From positions 62,001 through 126,000 of the forward strand of contig CAVZIX010000020.1 in NCBI GenBank assembly GCA_963775395.1: a stretch of 64,000 nucleotides of DNA, written 5' to 3'. Shown here one piece after another: positions 53,814 through 61,627 of this stretch (within the stretch, counting starts at the first letter, position 1; each line of letters starts with the position of its first letter). This DNA comes from JAIBJN01 sp963775395 (GTDB taxonomy: Bacteria > Actinomycetota > Thermoleophilia > Gaiellales > Gaiellaceae). Made by a program: the position numbers and the translations under genes. The notes under the pieces were generated by a model that made no database searches, was not told the origin of the DNA, and worked only from the letters and a program-made list of their open reading frames with translations.

Positions 53814-53829
53814 GGTTAGCCTTACAGAT
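53811..53829 (+). promoter_or_regulatory. IdeR/DtxR-like iron box
   Basis: TAAGGTTAGCCTTACAGAT matches the iron-box consensus TWAGGTWAGSCTWACCTWA at 16 of 19 positions. It contains the inverted repeat TGTAAGG/CCTTACA centred near 53818, overlaps the stop of the biotin carboxylase gene and lies just before the -10 box of the sucraseferredoxin gene, where repressor binding would block transcription. Confidence 0.7.
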
Positions 53830-53833
53830 CGGC

Positions 53834-53839
53834 TACGCT
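53834..53839 (+). promoter_or_regulatory. Putative -10 box (TACGCT) of the sucraseferredoxin gene
   Basis: TACGCT ends 6 nt before the GTG, as in the other leaderless promoters. The iron box lies immediately upstream, in the -35/spacer region. Confidence 0.5.
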
Positions 53840-53845
53840 AGGTTC

Positions 53846-54778
53846 GTGGCAGTGAGCGTGCAGCCGAGGCCGGGCGTCGCGAACCGAGCGTTCTGCGCGG
53901 CGGTCTCGACGGAGAGCCACGAGTCCCTCGCCGCGACCGCCAGCCGCATCGACAACTGGATCGTGCTCGAGTACCGCGCGCTCTGGGATCGCGACGTGCT
54001 CGGCGCGAGCCGCTTCACGCCGGAGCTCAAGGCGCACCTGCGCGAGCAGCTCCACGCGCTCGCTCCCGCGCGGCTCCTCTTCGTGAAGAAGCCCGAGCGC
54101 CGCGCCTACGGCCGTCGCCACGTGTACTTCGGGTCGTCGAAGGCGGGAGCGGAGCGGTTCTTCCAGCTCGAGGTCGACCACCAGGAGGACCTCCTCGGCT
54201 TCGACTTCGCCGCCGCCCTGGCCGGCGACGGTCTCCCGGGCATGGCCGTCGACCATCCGCTCCTCGTCGTCTGCACGCACGGCAAGCGGGACCGCTGCTG
54301 CGCGAAGAACGGCCGGCCGCTCTACGACGCCCTGCGCCACGAGACGGAGCCGAACTGGGTCTGGCAGTCCACGCACGTCGGCGGCGACCGCTTCGCCGGC
54401 AACGTGGTCATGCTCCCCCAGGGCCTCTACTACGGCCGCGTGGAGCCCGGCGACGTGGAGGAGCTTCTCGAGGCTCATGCCGCGGGCCGCATCGACATGG
54501 AGCACTATCGCGGGCGTGCCGCTCACAGCTTCCCCGTGCAGGCGGCCGAGCACGCGATCCGCGAGTCGGAGGGCCTCGTCGGCATCGACGACCTCGAGCT
54601 CGTCGGGGTCGACTCCGTCGACGACGGCTGGCGCGTGAGCTTCCGGACCAGGGACGCCGCCGTGATCGAAGCGGACGTCGTCTCCGAGCTCTCGGAGGAG
54701 CCGGTCTTTCTCACCTGCGGCGCCGCGGAGCCGCAGCGCGCTCGCCACTATTCGGCGACGGCGCTCAGACGCCTCTGA
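53846..54778 (+). CDS. Sucraseferredoxin-like (thioredoxin-fold [2Fe-2S]) protein, 310 aa
   Basis: Belongs to the sucrase/ferredoxin-like family, thioredoxin-fold proteins thought to bind a [2Fe-2S] cluster. The family core VCTHGKRDRCCAKNGRPLYDAL (Cys near residues 143, 151 and 152) and HVGGDRFAGNVVMLPQGLYYGRV are intact. A further Cys early in the chain (ANRAFCAAVS) may complete the cluster. It is preceded by an iron box, so it is probably induced by iron starvation; a role in siderophore reduction or iron supply is inferred. The start is GTG. Its 3' end overlaps the convergent cupin gene by 14 nt. Confidence 0.83.
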   Translation: MAVSVQPRPGVANRAFCAAVSTESHESLAATASRIDNWIVLEYRALWDRDVLGASRFTPELKAHLREQLHALAPARLLFVKKPERRAYGRRHVYFGSSKAGAERFFQLEVDHQEDLLGFDFAAALAGDGLPGMAVDHPLLVVCTHGKRDRCCAKNGRPLYDALRHETEPNWVWQSTHVGGDRFAGNVVMLPQGLYYGRVEPGDVEELLEAHAAGRIDMEHYRGRAAHSFPVQAAEHAIRESEGLVGIDDLELVGVDSVDDGWRVSFRTRDAAVIEADVVSELSEEPVFLTCGAAEPQRARHYSATALRRL

Positions 54779-55934
54779 TCCGCAGGAAGCCCTCGCGGAC
54801 GAGCCTGCGGGCGAGCACCAGGCGCCCCTCGGCGTCGAGGTCGCCGGGCAGCTCCGAGAGGCGGAAGGGCTCTTCGGCCTCGTAGCAGGCCTCGAGCTCG
54901 GGCCCGGCATGCGCCGGGAACCGGAGCTCGCGACCCTCGTAGGCCAGTGTCCAGCCGTCGCCGCCCTCCTCGAGGTCGGCGATCACCGTCTCACGCCGCT
55001 CGAGCTCGGTCTCGCCGTCGAGACGCTCGAGCGCGCGGAGCTGGGAGAGGCCGTCCGCGCGGATGGGCCGGCGCGTCTGGACGAACTTGCGCCGCCGGCG
55101 CCTCGCGACGAGCTCGGGGTCGAGCTCGGCGCCCAGGCGCTCGGCGAGGCGGTCCGCCTCGCCCGTGCCCGGCTCGATGCCGTGCCTGAACGCGAGCTCC
55201 TGCTCCGTGTCCGCGAGGGCAGCCTTGGCCGCGTCCAGCCAGGTGTAGGCGTTGATCCCGATCGTGAGGTGGAGCGAGTCCGTGTCGGACGTCTCGGCCT
55301 GGTGGAGCCAGCCCCGCGGGAGGTAGAGCGTGTCGCCCGCCCGCAGCACGAAGTCGTCGATCGGCTCGCCGTGCTCCCCCAGCGCCTTCGAGTAGCGCTG
55401 GTGCTTGAGCGGCAGCTCGAAGAGCGGGTCGTAGAGGAGCCAGCGCTTCTCGCCGGCGACCTGGAGCACGAGGACGTCGTGCGTGTCGTGGTGCACCGCG
55501 AAGCCCTGCGAGCCGCGCGGCGTGTAGTACGAGTTGGCCTGCACCGTGTGGCCGATCGCCTCTTCGAGCAGCCGGCAGAAGACCGCCAGCGGATGCCAGT
55601 TCACGTGCAGGGCCTGGAGGACGATCGTCGCGCCTGCCTGCCACTCCTCGAGCACCCGCGGGACGTTCGCGGTCCTCGTGAAGGCCGGCCGCCAGGAGAC
55701 GTCGGCCGTGTACGAGCCGAGATCGAGCTGCCCGCCCTCCCGCACCAGGCGGAACGCCGGGTAGCGAATGGCGGTCGAGCAGACGAGCCGCTCGACGTCC
55801 GTCTCGGAGAGCAGGTCGTCGAAGCGACCTGGCTCGTCCCTGGGGACGACGAGCGGCTTCTGCTCCCAGTGCTCGGCGAAGAAGGTGTCCGCGCCGACCG
55901 GGTCGAGGCAGCGCTCGAGCGCCGCCTCCGCCGC
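54765..55934 (-). CDS. JmjC/RoxA-type cupin oxygenase, start unclear
   Basis: A cupin-4 (ribosomal oxygenase-like) protein, a family of Fe(II)/2-oxoglutarate hydroxylases acting on amino acid side chains. Iron ligands are visible in VHHDTHDVLVLQ (HxD) and PRGWLHQAET (distal His). The N-terminal block FFAEHWEQKPLVVPRDEPGRFDDLL is typical. The C-terminal half (from about residue 250) is a winged-helix-like region. The frame extends upstream of the first GTG (55745) by some 63 conserved codons yet has no ATG, GTG or TTG there; the boundary given is the start of coding-like sequence. It abuts an acidic peptide gene. Confidence 0.75.
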   Translation of the reverse strand, partial: AAEAALERCLDPVGADTFFAEHWEQKPLVVPRDEPGRFDDLLSETDVERLVCSTAIRYPAFRLVREGGQLDLGSYTADVSWRPAFTRTANVPRVLEEWQAGATIVLQALHVNWHPLAVFCRLLEEAIGHTVQANSYYTPRGSQGFAVHHDTHDVLVLQVAGEKRWLLYDPLFELPLKHQRYSKALGEHGEPIDDFVLRAGDTLYLPRGWLHQAETSDTDSLHLTIGINAYTWLDAAKAALADTEQELAFRHGIEPGTGEADRLAERLGAELDPELVARRRRRKFVQTRRPIRADGLSQLRALERLDGETELERRETVIADLEEGGDGWTLAYEGRELRFPAHAGPELEACYEAEEPFRLSELPGDLDAEGRLVLARRLVREGFLRIRGV

Positions 55935-55935
55935 C

Positions 55936-56118
55936 CTACGGCGCGTCCGTGTCGTCGGCGTCCGCGTCAGTGGCGTCAGTGTCGGCGTCCGTCGAGTCCG
56001 TGTCGGTCGCGTCGCCGTCGGTCGTATCTGTGTCGTCGCCGTCGGCGTCCGCCTGCAACTCGAGCGGGGAGCCGTCGGTGCCGAGGGTCTGGATCTCCTC
56101 GTCGCGCAGCGTGGTCAT
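55936..56118 (-). CDS. Short Asp/Thr-rich peptide, 60 aa, next to the cupin oxygenase
   Basis: A leader-like start (MTTLRDEEIQTLGTDGSPLEL, residues 1-21) precedes an Asp/Thr/Ala tail of 39 residues with irregular repeats such as TDADTDATDADADD, ending DTDAP. The ribosome site GAGGAGGAACG is excellent. Its stop falls next to the coding-like start of the JmjC-type cupin, so the two are translated together. The layout resembles a ribosomally made, post-translationally modified peptide (leader plus repeated core) with a hydroxylase; a simple acidic calcium-binding tail is the alternative. Function unknown. Confidence 0.6.
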   Translation of the reverse strand: MTTLRDEEIQTLGTDGSPLELQADADGDDTDTTDGDATDTDSTDADTDATDADADDTDAP

Positions 56119-56197
56119 CGTTCCTCCTCGGGCTGGTGTCGGGCCAACGCTACATCGTCCGGGGGTATACCCGGAAGCAATCCGGCGCGAACGCGCG

Positions 56198-56740
56198 CTA
56201 GGTGCAGGAAGGGGCGCCGAGGCTGCGCATCGTCTCGTCGAAGCGCGCGTCGATGATCTTCGTCGCCTCGACCTTCGCCTCGTAGCCCTCCTCGTCCTTC
56301 GCCCGGAGCGCGGCGATGGCGCCGTCGGTCAGGGCGAGCGTCGCGCGATTCAGTCGCGCCACAGCGGCGGCTTCGAGGCGGTTGCGCTTCGGCGGCGTCA
56401 AGGCCAGGAACTCGCGGTCGAAGCGTGCGAAGACCTGCCGCCACGAGCGCAGCCGCTGCACGCGGACCTTTCCGGCCTGGTCCCGCCGGAGGTCGGCGAA
56501 CGCGTCTTCGGTGCTGTCGCAGAGGTCGTTGAGGTCGAGGACGTAGCGCCGCTCCGCGGCGGTCGAGCGCTCGGGAGGCCCGGCGTGCTCGCTGGCCGCC
56601 TCGACGAGGGCGGCGAACTCGGCGGCGTCGCGCGGCGGGCGCTCGAAGAGCGTGCTGGCGAGCGCCACCGCCCCTCCGAACGCAGCAGCGACGATGACGA
56701 GGACGGCGATGACTTTGAGGAGCGGGCGCGCGAGTCTCAC
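56198..56740 (-). CDS. Exported or membrane-anchored protein of unknown function, 180 aa
   Basis: An N-terminal hydrophobic segment (residues 8-30, LKVIAVLVIVAAAFGGAVALA) precedes a mainly helical domain rich in Ala, Arg and Glu. Two Cys are visible, LNDLCDSTEDAF near residue 74 and the end GAPSCT. I do not recognise a family. It is located between the acidic peptide gene and the divergent sucC, with a gap of about 80 nt to the former on the same strand, so it might share that transcript. Confidence 0.65.
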   Translation of the reverse strand: MRLARPLLKVIAVLVIVAAAFGGAVALASTLFERPPRDAAEFAALVEAASEHAGPPERSTAAERRYVLDLNDLCDSTEDAFADLRRDQAGKVRVQRLRSWRQVFARFDREFLALTPPKRNRLEAAAVARLNRATLALTDGAIAALRAKDEEGYEAKVEATKIIDARFDETMRSLGAPSCT

Positions 56741-56813
56741 GGGGTTCCCCTGGCCTGCATCGCCCGTTCGGCCGCGAGCCTGATCGTCAGAACGAGTGAT
56801 TCGGCGTTCCCGC

Positions 56814-56819
56814 TAGACT
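56814..56819 (+). promoter_or_regulatory. Putative -10 box (TAGACT) of sucC
   Basis: TAGACT ends 9 nt before the GTG of sucC, without a Shine-Dalgarno site. The same hexamer precedes the aminotransferase gene at 59591. Confidence 0.5.
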
Positions 56820-56828
56820 CGCCCCGCC

Positions 56829-57983
56829 GTGGACCTCTACGAGTATCAGGGGAAGGAGCTCTTCGCCCGTGCAGGCATCCCGGTCTCCGAGGGCCGCGTG
56901 GCGACGAGCCCCGAGGAGGCGCGTGCGGCGGCGGAAGAGATCGGCGGGCAGGTCGTCGTCAAGGCCCAGGTGCTGACCGGCGGGCGCGGCAAGGCGGGCG
57001 GCATCAAGCTCGCGGAGACACCTGACGAGGCCGACGCGCGGGCGGGCGAGATCCTGGGCCTCGACATCCGCGGCCACGTCGTCCGGAAGCTCTGGATCGA
57101 GAAGGCCTCGGACATCGCGAAGGAGTACTACCTCTCCGTCACGTTCGACCGCGGCGAGAAGAAGCCGCTCTTCATGTTCACGACCCAGGGCGGCATGGAT
57201 ATCGAGGAGGTTGCCGCCGAGAGCCCCGAGGCGCTCGCCAAGCTCCACGTGGAGCCGCTCGTCGGCTTCCAGCCCTGGCAGGCGCGCTGGCTCTGCTTCA
57301 CGGCGGGCCTCGAGGACCCCGGCGAGCAGAAGCAGGTCATGGCCATCGTGGCGAAGCTCTACGACGCCTTCGTCGACTACGACGCGATGCTCTGCGAGGT
57401 GAACCCGCTCATCGTTACCCCCGACGGTGAGGTCAAGGCGCTGGACTCCAAGTTCACCGTCGACGACAACGCGCTCTTCCGCCACCCGGACGTGGCCGAG
57501 ATGCGCGACGTCGAGGCCGCCGACCCCCGCGAGCGCCTCGCGCGCGAGAAAGGCGTCACGTACGTGAAGCTCGACGGCGAGATCGGCATCCTCGGCAACG
57601 GCGCCGGGCTCGTGATGGCGACGCTCGACGTGATCGACCAGGTCGGCGGCCGGCCCGCGAACTTCTGCGACCTCGGCGGAGGCGGGGACGCCCAGGGCGT
57701 CGTCGATGCGCTCGAGGTCATCACCTCGGACGAGCAGGTCGAGGCCATCCTCTTCAACATCTTCGGAGGCATCACGCGCTGCGACGAGGTGGCGCGCGGG
57801 ATCCTCACGGCGCTCGGCCAGATGACGATCGAGCACCCCATCGTCGTCCGCCTCGACGGCACGAACGCGGAGGAGGGCCGGCAGATGCTGGTCGACGCCG
57901 CGCCGCCCGACCTCTACGTCGAGGAGACGATGCTCTCCGCCGCGGAGCGCGTCGTCGAGGTGGCGAAGGGCAAGGTGAGCTGA
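56829..57983 (+). CDS. sucC: Succinyl-CoA synthetase beta subunit
   Basis: Makes or uses succinyl-CoA with ATP or GTP in the TCA cycle. The ATP-grasp domain opens DLYEYQGKELFARAGIPVSEG, with GGRGKAGGIKLA near residue 54. The C-terminal CoA-ligase domain has GNGAGLVMATLDVI near 258 and FNIFGGITRCDEVARGI near 317. Length is standard. The start is GTG with a leaderless-type promoter. Its stop overlaps the sucD start. It also disposes of succinyl-CoA made by the mutase pathway in this window. Confidence 0.93.
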   Translation: MDLYEYQGKELFARAGIPVSEGRVATSPEEARAAAEEIGGQVVVKAQVLTGGRGKAGGIKLAETPDEADARAGEILGLDIRGHVVRKLWIEKASDIAKEYYLSVTFDRGEKKPLFMFTTQGGMDIEEVAAESPEALAKLHVEPLVGFQPWQARWLCFTAGLEDPGEQKQVMAIVAKLYDAFVDYDAMLCEVNPLIVTPDGEVKALDSKFTVDDNALFRHPDVAEMRDVEAADPRERLAREKGVTYVKLDGEIGILGNGAGLVMATLDVIDQVGGRPANFCDLGGGGDAQGVVDALEVITSDEQVEAILFNIFGGITRCDEVARGILTALGQMTIEHPIVVRLDGTNAEEGRQMLVDAAPPDLYVEETMLSAAERVVEVAKGKVS

Positions 57984-58864
57984 TGGCGATCGTCGTCGAC
58001 CGGGACACGCGCCTCGTCGTCCAGGGCATCACCGGGCGCGAGGGGTCGTTCCACGCGACGCGCAACCTGCACTACGGGACCAACGTCGTCGCCGGCGTCA
58101 CGCCCGCGAAGGGCGGCCTGGACGTCGAGGGGATCCCCGTCTTCGACACGGTGCGCGAGGCCGTTGCGGAGACGAGCCCGAACACCGCCATGGTCTTCGT
58201 GCCGGCCCGCTTCGCCGCCGACGCGATCTACGAGGCGGTCGACGCGGGCATCGAGACGATCATCTGCATCACCGAAGGCCTTCCGGCCCACGACATGCTT
58301 CGCGTCTACAACCACGTGCGCCCGCGCGGGGTGACGCTGATCGGCCCCAACTGCCCGGGCGTGCTCTCGCCCGGGAAGGCGAACGTCGGGATCATCCCGG
58401 CGGAGATCTTCAGCGAAGGATCGGTCGGCCTCGTGTCGAGATCCGGCACGCTCACGTACCAGATCGGGCACGAGCTGACACAGCTCGGTATCGGCCAGTC
58501 CACTATCGTCGGAATCGGGGGGGACCCCGTGGTCGGGTCGTCCTTCGTGGACGTGCTCGCGCGCTTCGAGGCCGATCCCGAGACCGAGCTCGTCGTGATG
58601 GTCGGTGAGATCGGCGGGGCGGAGGAGGAGAAGGCGGCCGCCTTCATCGCCGAGGAGATGAGCACGCCCGTTGTCGCCTACATCGCCGGCTTCACGGCGC
58701 CACCGGGCAAGACCATGGGCCACGCCGGCGCGATCATCTCCGGCTCCGCCGGCACCGCGCGCGCGAAGAAACAAGCCCTTGAGGCGCACGGCGTCCGCGT
58801 GGGGACGAACCCCACCGAAGCCGCGCGCCTCGCAGCCGAAGCCGTCGGCGCCCGGACCGCCTAG
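57983..58864 (+). CDS. sucD: Succinyl-CoA synthetase alpha subunit
   Basis: Carries the phosphorylated His of the enzyme (TMGHAGAI near residue 245) and the CoA-binding region (VVQGITGREGSFHAT; GVTPAKGG). IGPNCPGVLSPG near 119 and GIGGDPVVGSSF near 175 are further family blocks. It forms a heterodimer or tetramer with SucC; the start overlaps the sucC stop by one base (TGATG). The stop overlaps the convergent surface-protein gene. Confidence 0.94.
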   Translation: MAIVVDRDTRLVVQGITGREGSFHATRNLHYGTNVVAGVTPAKGGLDVEGIPVFDTVREAVAETSPNTAMVFVPARFAADAIYEAVDAGIETIICITEGLPAHDMLRVYNHVRPRGVTLIGPNCPGVLSPGKANVGIIPAEIFSEGSVGLVSRSGTLTYQIGHELTQLGIGQSTIVGIGGDPVVGSSFVDVLARFEADPETELVVMVGEIGGAEEEKAAAFIAEEMSTPVVAYIAGFTAPPGKTMGHAGAIISGSAGTARAKKQALEAHGVRVGTNPTEAARLAAEAVGARTA

Positions 58865-59489
58865 CCGCTTCTGAGCCGGCCCTGCAGCGCCCGCAGGCCG
58901 CCGGCGAGGCCGACGAGCAGAAGCAGCCCGCCGAGCACGAAGACGGCGAGGACGATGGGGCCGGCGTACGCGGCCACGTCGGCGAAGGCACCTACAGGGC
59001 CTCCCGACTCGCCTGTGGCCACGCCGAGCACGCCTTCACCCGTGGGCTGTCCGCCGACGACGCCCGCAGTCGAGGCGGAGAGGATCCCGCCACTCCCCCC
59101 GCCCCCGCCGAGGATGCCTTCGCCCGGGCAGTGGTGCGAGATTCCGTGCGAGCTCCCGATGCCTTCACCGGCGCGGTTCCCTGCAGGGCCGGAGCCCCCG
59201 GACCCGTCGCCTCCCGAGCCGCTCCCGCCGCCGGGCGCCGGTGCGACCGGGCCTGTACCGCCGACCGGCGGAGGACTGTTGCCGACCGCCTTCTTCACGT
59301 CCTCGACGGGCTTCGTCGCGTCGGGCACAGGCGGAACTGGCGGAGGTGCGGGAACCTGGGAACCTGGGGAACTTGAGGAACCTGGGGAACCTCGGGAAGT
59401 GGAGGAAGTGGAGGAAGCTGCGCCGAGGCGGCCGAAGTGCCAGCCGCCAGCACGAACGTGAGAATGAGAAGTAGACCCCTGAGCCGCAT
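58861..59489 (-). CDS. Secreted Pro/Gly-rich surface protein with C-terminal anchor, frameshifted
   Basis: The ATG at 59489 starts a signal peptide (LLLILTFVLAAGTSAASA) followed by Pro-rich repeats (LPPLPPLPEVPQVPQVPQVP). The frame then breaks near 59361 in a repeat; adding one C (CCC to CCCC) connects to QVPAPPPVPPVPDATKPVEDVKKAVG, a long Gly/Ser-rich linker (GGGSGSGGDGSGGSGP), and a C-terminal membrane helix (IVLAVFVLGGLLLLVGLAGGL) with a basic tail. The layout is that of a stretched surface protein anchored at its C-terminus. Its short repeats invite both slippage in vivo and sequencing error. Confidence 0.65.
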
Positions 59490-59578
59490 CCCGATAACCC
59501 CCTGTGCCAGACGCCAAGCCTGAGATCAAGATGTTACCCCTCTGCCGCGAAACTAACCACCCCGCGTTCGACCCTCAG

Positions 59579-59584
59579 TAGACT
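59579..59584 (+). promoter_or_regulatory. Putative -10 box (TAGACT) of the aminotransferase gene
   Basis: TAGACT ends 6 nt before the ATG at 59591, with no Shine-Dalgarno site; identical to the sucC hexamer. Confidence 0.5.
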
Positions 59585-59590
59585 CGTGCC

Positions 59591-60691
59591 ATGACTCAGA
59601 TTTCCTTCGCACGAGGATTCCCGGGCCCCGACCTGCTGCCTCTGGAGGAGTTCGGCGAGTGCGCCCAGGCCGCGCTCGCGCGCGACGGAGCGACCGCCAT
59701 GAACTACGGCCCGCCCCTCGGCTACCTACCGCTGCGCGAGTGGATCGCCGACCGGCACGACGTCCCCGTCGAGCGTGTGATGGTCACGAACGGCTCGCTC
59801 CAGGCGTTCAACTTCATTGCACGCCATCACGTCCAGTCGGGCACGAAGGTGTTCGTGGAGGCCCCGTGCTACGACCGCTCGCTCCAGATCCTCAGGCGGC
59901 TCGGCGCCGAAGTCGAGGCCGTCCCGCTGACCGACGAGGGCCTGGACGTGGACGCGCTCGACGAGGCCCTCGCCCGCAGCTCCGGCCCGAGTCTCGTCTA
60001 CACGATCCCGACCTTCCAGAACCCGAGCGGCCGGACGCTCTCCGAGCCGAGCAGGCGTCGCCTGCTCGAGGTCGCGCGCTCGCGTGGCGCGACGATCCTC
60101 GAGGACGACCCGTACGGCCTGCTTCGCTTCGCCGGCGAGACGCTCCCTCGGCTGATCGAGCTCTCGGGTGGCGACGGAGTCATGTTCCTGTCCTCGTTCT
60201 CGAAGACGGTCGCGCCGGGGATCCGGGTCGGCTACGCGATCCTCCCCGAGGAGCTCATGGGCGCCATGCAGACCCTCGTGTTCGAGAACTACGTCTCGCC
60301 CGTGATGTTCGTCGAGGCGACCCTGTACGAGTTCGGCGCCCGCGGGAAGTTCGACCCGAACGTCGAGACGATTCGCGAGGGCCTCCGTGCCCGGCGCGAC
60401 GCGATGATCGGCGCGCTCGCCCGCGAGATGCCCGAGGGGACGACCTGGAACGAGCCGGACGGCGGCTACTTCCTCTGGGTCGACCTTCCGGGCGGGATGA
60501 CCGGCGACTCGCTCCTCGCCCAGGCCGACGAGGTCGACGTCACGTTCGTCAAGGGCGCCGACTTCTACTGGGACGGCGGCGGCGAGACGGCCATTCGGCT
60601 GGCTTTCTCGTATGCGACGCCGACGGAGATCGACGAGGGCATCGCCCGGCTCGGGCGCCTCGTGCGGGAGGCGGTCGCGGTCACGGCGTGA
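59591..60691 (+). CDS. Class I/II PLP-dependent aminotransferase (LysN/MocR-like core), 366 aa
   Basis: A fold-type I aminotransferase of the subgroup that includes 2-aminoadipate aminotransferase and the catalytic part of MocR regulators; the DNA-binding domain is absent. The PLP Lys is in SSFSKTVAPGIRVGY near residue 200. Other family blocks are NYGPPLGYLPLREWIADR near 37, TNGSLQAFN and YTIPTFQNPSGRTLS near 137. The amino donor and acceptor are not predictable. Its stop overlaps the start of a cupin/TPR gene (GTGA), so the two are co-expressed. Confidence 0.86.
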   Translation: MTQISFARGFPGPDLLPLEEFGECAQAALARDGATAMNYGPPLGYLPLREWIADRHDVPVERVMVTNGSLQAFNFIARHHVQSGTKVFVEAPCYDRSLQILRRLGAEVEAVPLTDEGLDVDALDEALARSSGPSLVYTIPTFQNPSGRTLSEPSRRRLLEVARSRGATILEDDPYGLLRFAGETLPRLIELSGGDGVMFLSSFSKTVAPGIRVGYAILPEELMGAMQTLVFENYVSPVMFVEATLYEFGARGKFDPNVETIREGLRARRDAMIGALAREMPEGTTWNEPDGGYFLWVDLPGGMTGDSLLAQADEVDVTFVKGADFYWDGGGETAIRLAFSYATPTEIDEGIARLGRLVREAVAVTA

Positions 60692-61344
60692 ACGGCCCCG
60701 GGTACCGCACGGTCCACCTGGACGAGCTCGAGCGCTTCGACGGCCACGGCGTCACGATCCCGGTGCGGGCTCCGCTCGGGATCGGCTCCTTCGGCATCAA
60801 CGCGTACGCCGCGCGCGAAGCGGGCGACGAGGTGATCGGGGAGCACGACGAGCTCGGCGCCGGTGCGGGCCACCACGAGGAGCTGTACCTCGTCCTCACA
60901 GGCCACGCACGCTTCATCGTCGACGGTGACGAGCTGGACGGGCCTCCGGGCACCTTCGTCTTCGTCCCGGACCCCGCCACTCGCCGTGCGGCGACGGCCG
61001 CCGAGCCCGACACCACCGTCCTCGTCGTCGGAGGGACGCGCGGTGAGGCCTTCATCGCCTCACCGTGGGATTCATGGCTCGAGGCGCTGCCGCTCTCCAC
61101 GGCGAAGGACTACGAGGGGGCGACCGCGATCATGGCCCGCGCCCTCGAGCGGCATCCGGACAACCCCAACGTTCTCTACAACCTCGCCTGCTTCGAGGCC
61201 CTCGCCGGGCGCCGATCGGAGGCGCTCGCACACCTCGTGCGCTCCGCGGAGCTCGACCCGAACGTGCTGGGCTGGGCGAGCGACGACTCTGACCTCGACT
61301 CGATCCGGGACGAGCCCGGGTTCCCCGCGAAGGCCGAGAGCTAG
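60688..61344 (+). CDS. Cupin domain protein with C-terminal TPR-like repeats, 218 aa
   Basis: Residues 20-115 form a cupin barrel with GAGHHEELYLVLTGHARFIVDG (metal-type HH-E) and the second motif GTFVFVPDP. The C-terminal part (from about 128) looks like one or two tetratricopeptide repeats (KDYEGATAIMARALERHPDNPNVLYNLACFEALAGRRSEALAHL). The combination is found in actinobacteria; its role is unknown, but the fused repeat suggests a protein partner. It starts with GTG overlapping the aminotransferase stop. It is convergent with a small Cys-rich gene, whose stop overlaps its own. Confidence 0.78.
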   Translation: MNGPGYRTVHLDELERFDGHGVTIPVRAPLGIGSFGINAYAAREAGDEVIGEHDELGAGAGHHEELYLVLTGHARFIVDGDELDGPPGTFVFVPDPATRRAATAAEPDTTVLVVGGTRGEAFIASPWDSWLEALPLSTAKDYEGATAIMARALERHPDNPNVLYNLACFEALAGRRSEALAHLVRSAELDPNVLGWASDDSDLDSIRDEPGFPAKAES

Positions 61345-61517
61345 GCGGCCGCGTGGGCCCGAAGCTCGGGTCGAGCGATCAGGCGGGCCTGCTCGGGCGG
61401 CTCTAGCCGCGGAGCCTTCGCCGAGCGGAACGTGGGGCACGGGCCGTCGGTCAGAGCGCAGAGCCCGGCCTGGCGGAAATAGCAGTCGGTGCAGGTATTT
61501 TTCCGCCTCTTCGCCAT
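61341..61517 (-). CDS. Small Cys-rich (zinc-ribbon-like) protein, 58 aa
   Basis: A short gene, too small for usual cut-offs. The basic start MAKRRKN is followed by TCTDCYFRQAGLCALTDGPC, four Cys in the pattern C-x2-C-x7-C-x6-C, suited to a zinc site. The C-terminal half (PPEQARLIARPELRAHAAA) looks helical and basic. There is no signal peptide. The ATG lacks a clear ribosome site. It converges with the cupin/TPR gene (stops overlap). It might bind nucleic acid or a protein; no family is recognised. Confidence 0.6.
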   Translation of the reverse strand: MAKRRKNTCTDCYFRQAGLCALTDGPCPTFRSAKAPRLEPPEQARLIARPELRAHAAA

Positions 61518-61627
61518 TGTCCGGGGGCGACCATCTTAGGCCTCGGCCGCCGCGGCGGTAAGCGTTGCCGCGACGAAAAACACGCTATTTCCGGAAGGTT
61601 CGTGCAAGTCGTTGGCTCTGCGGGCAA

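Noticed and set aside
55936..56118. Acidic peptide as a mere shadow frame
   Set aside because: The strong GAGGAGG ribosome site and non-repetitive leader-like N-terminus support a real gene, although its DNA repeats are simple.
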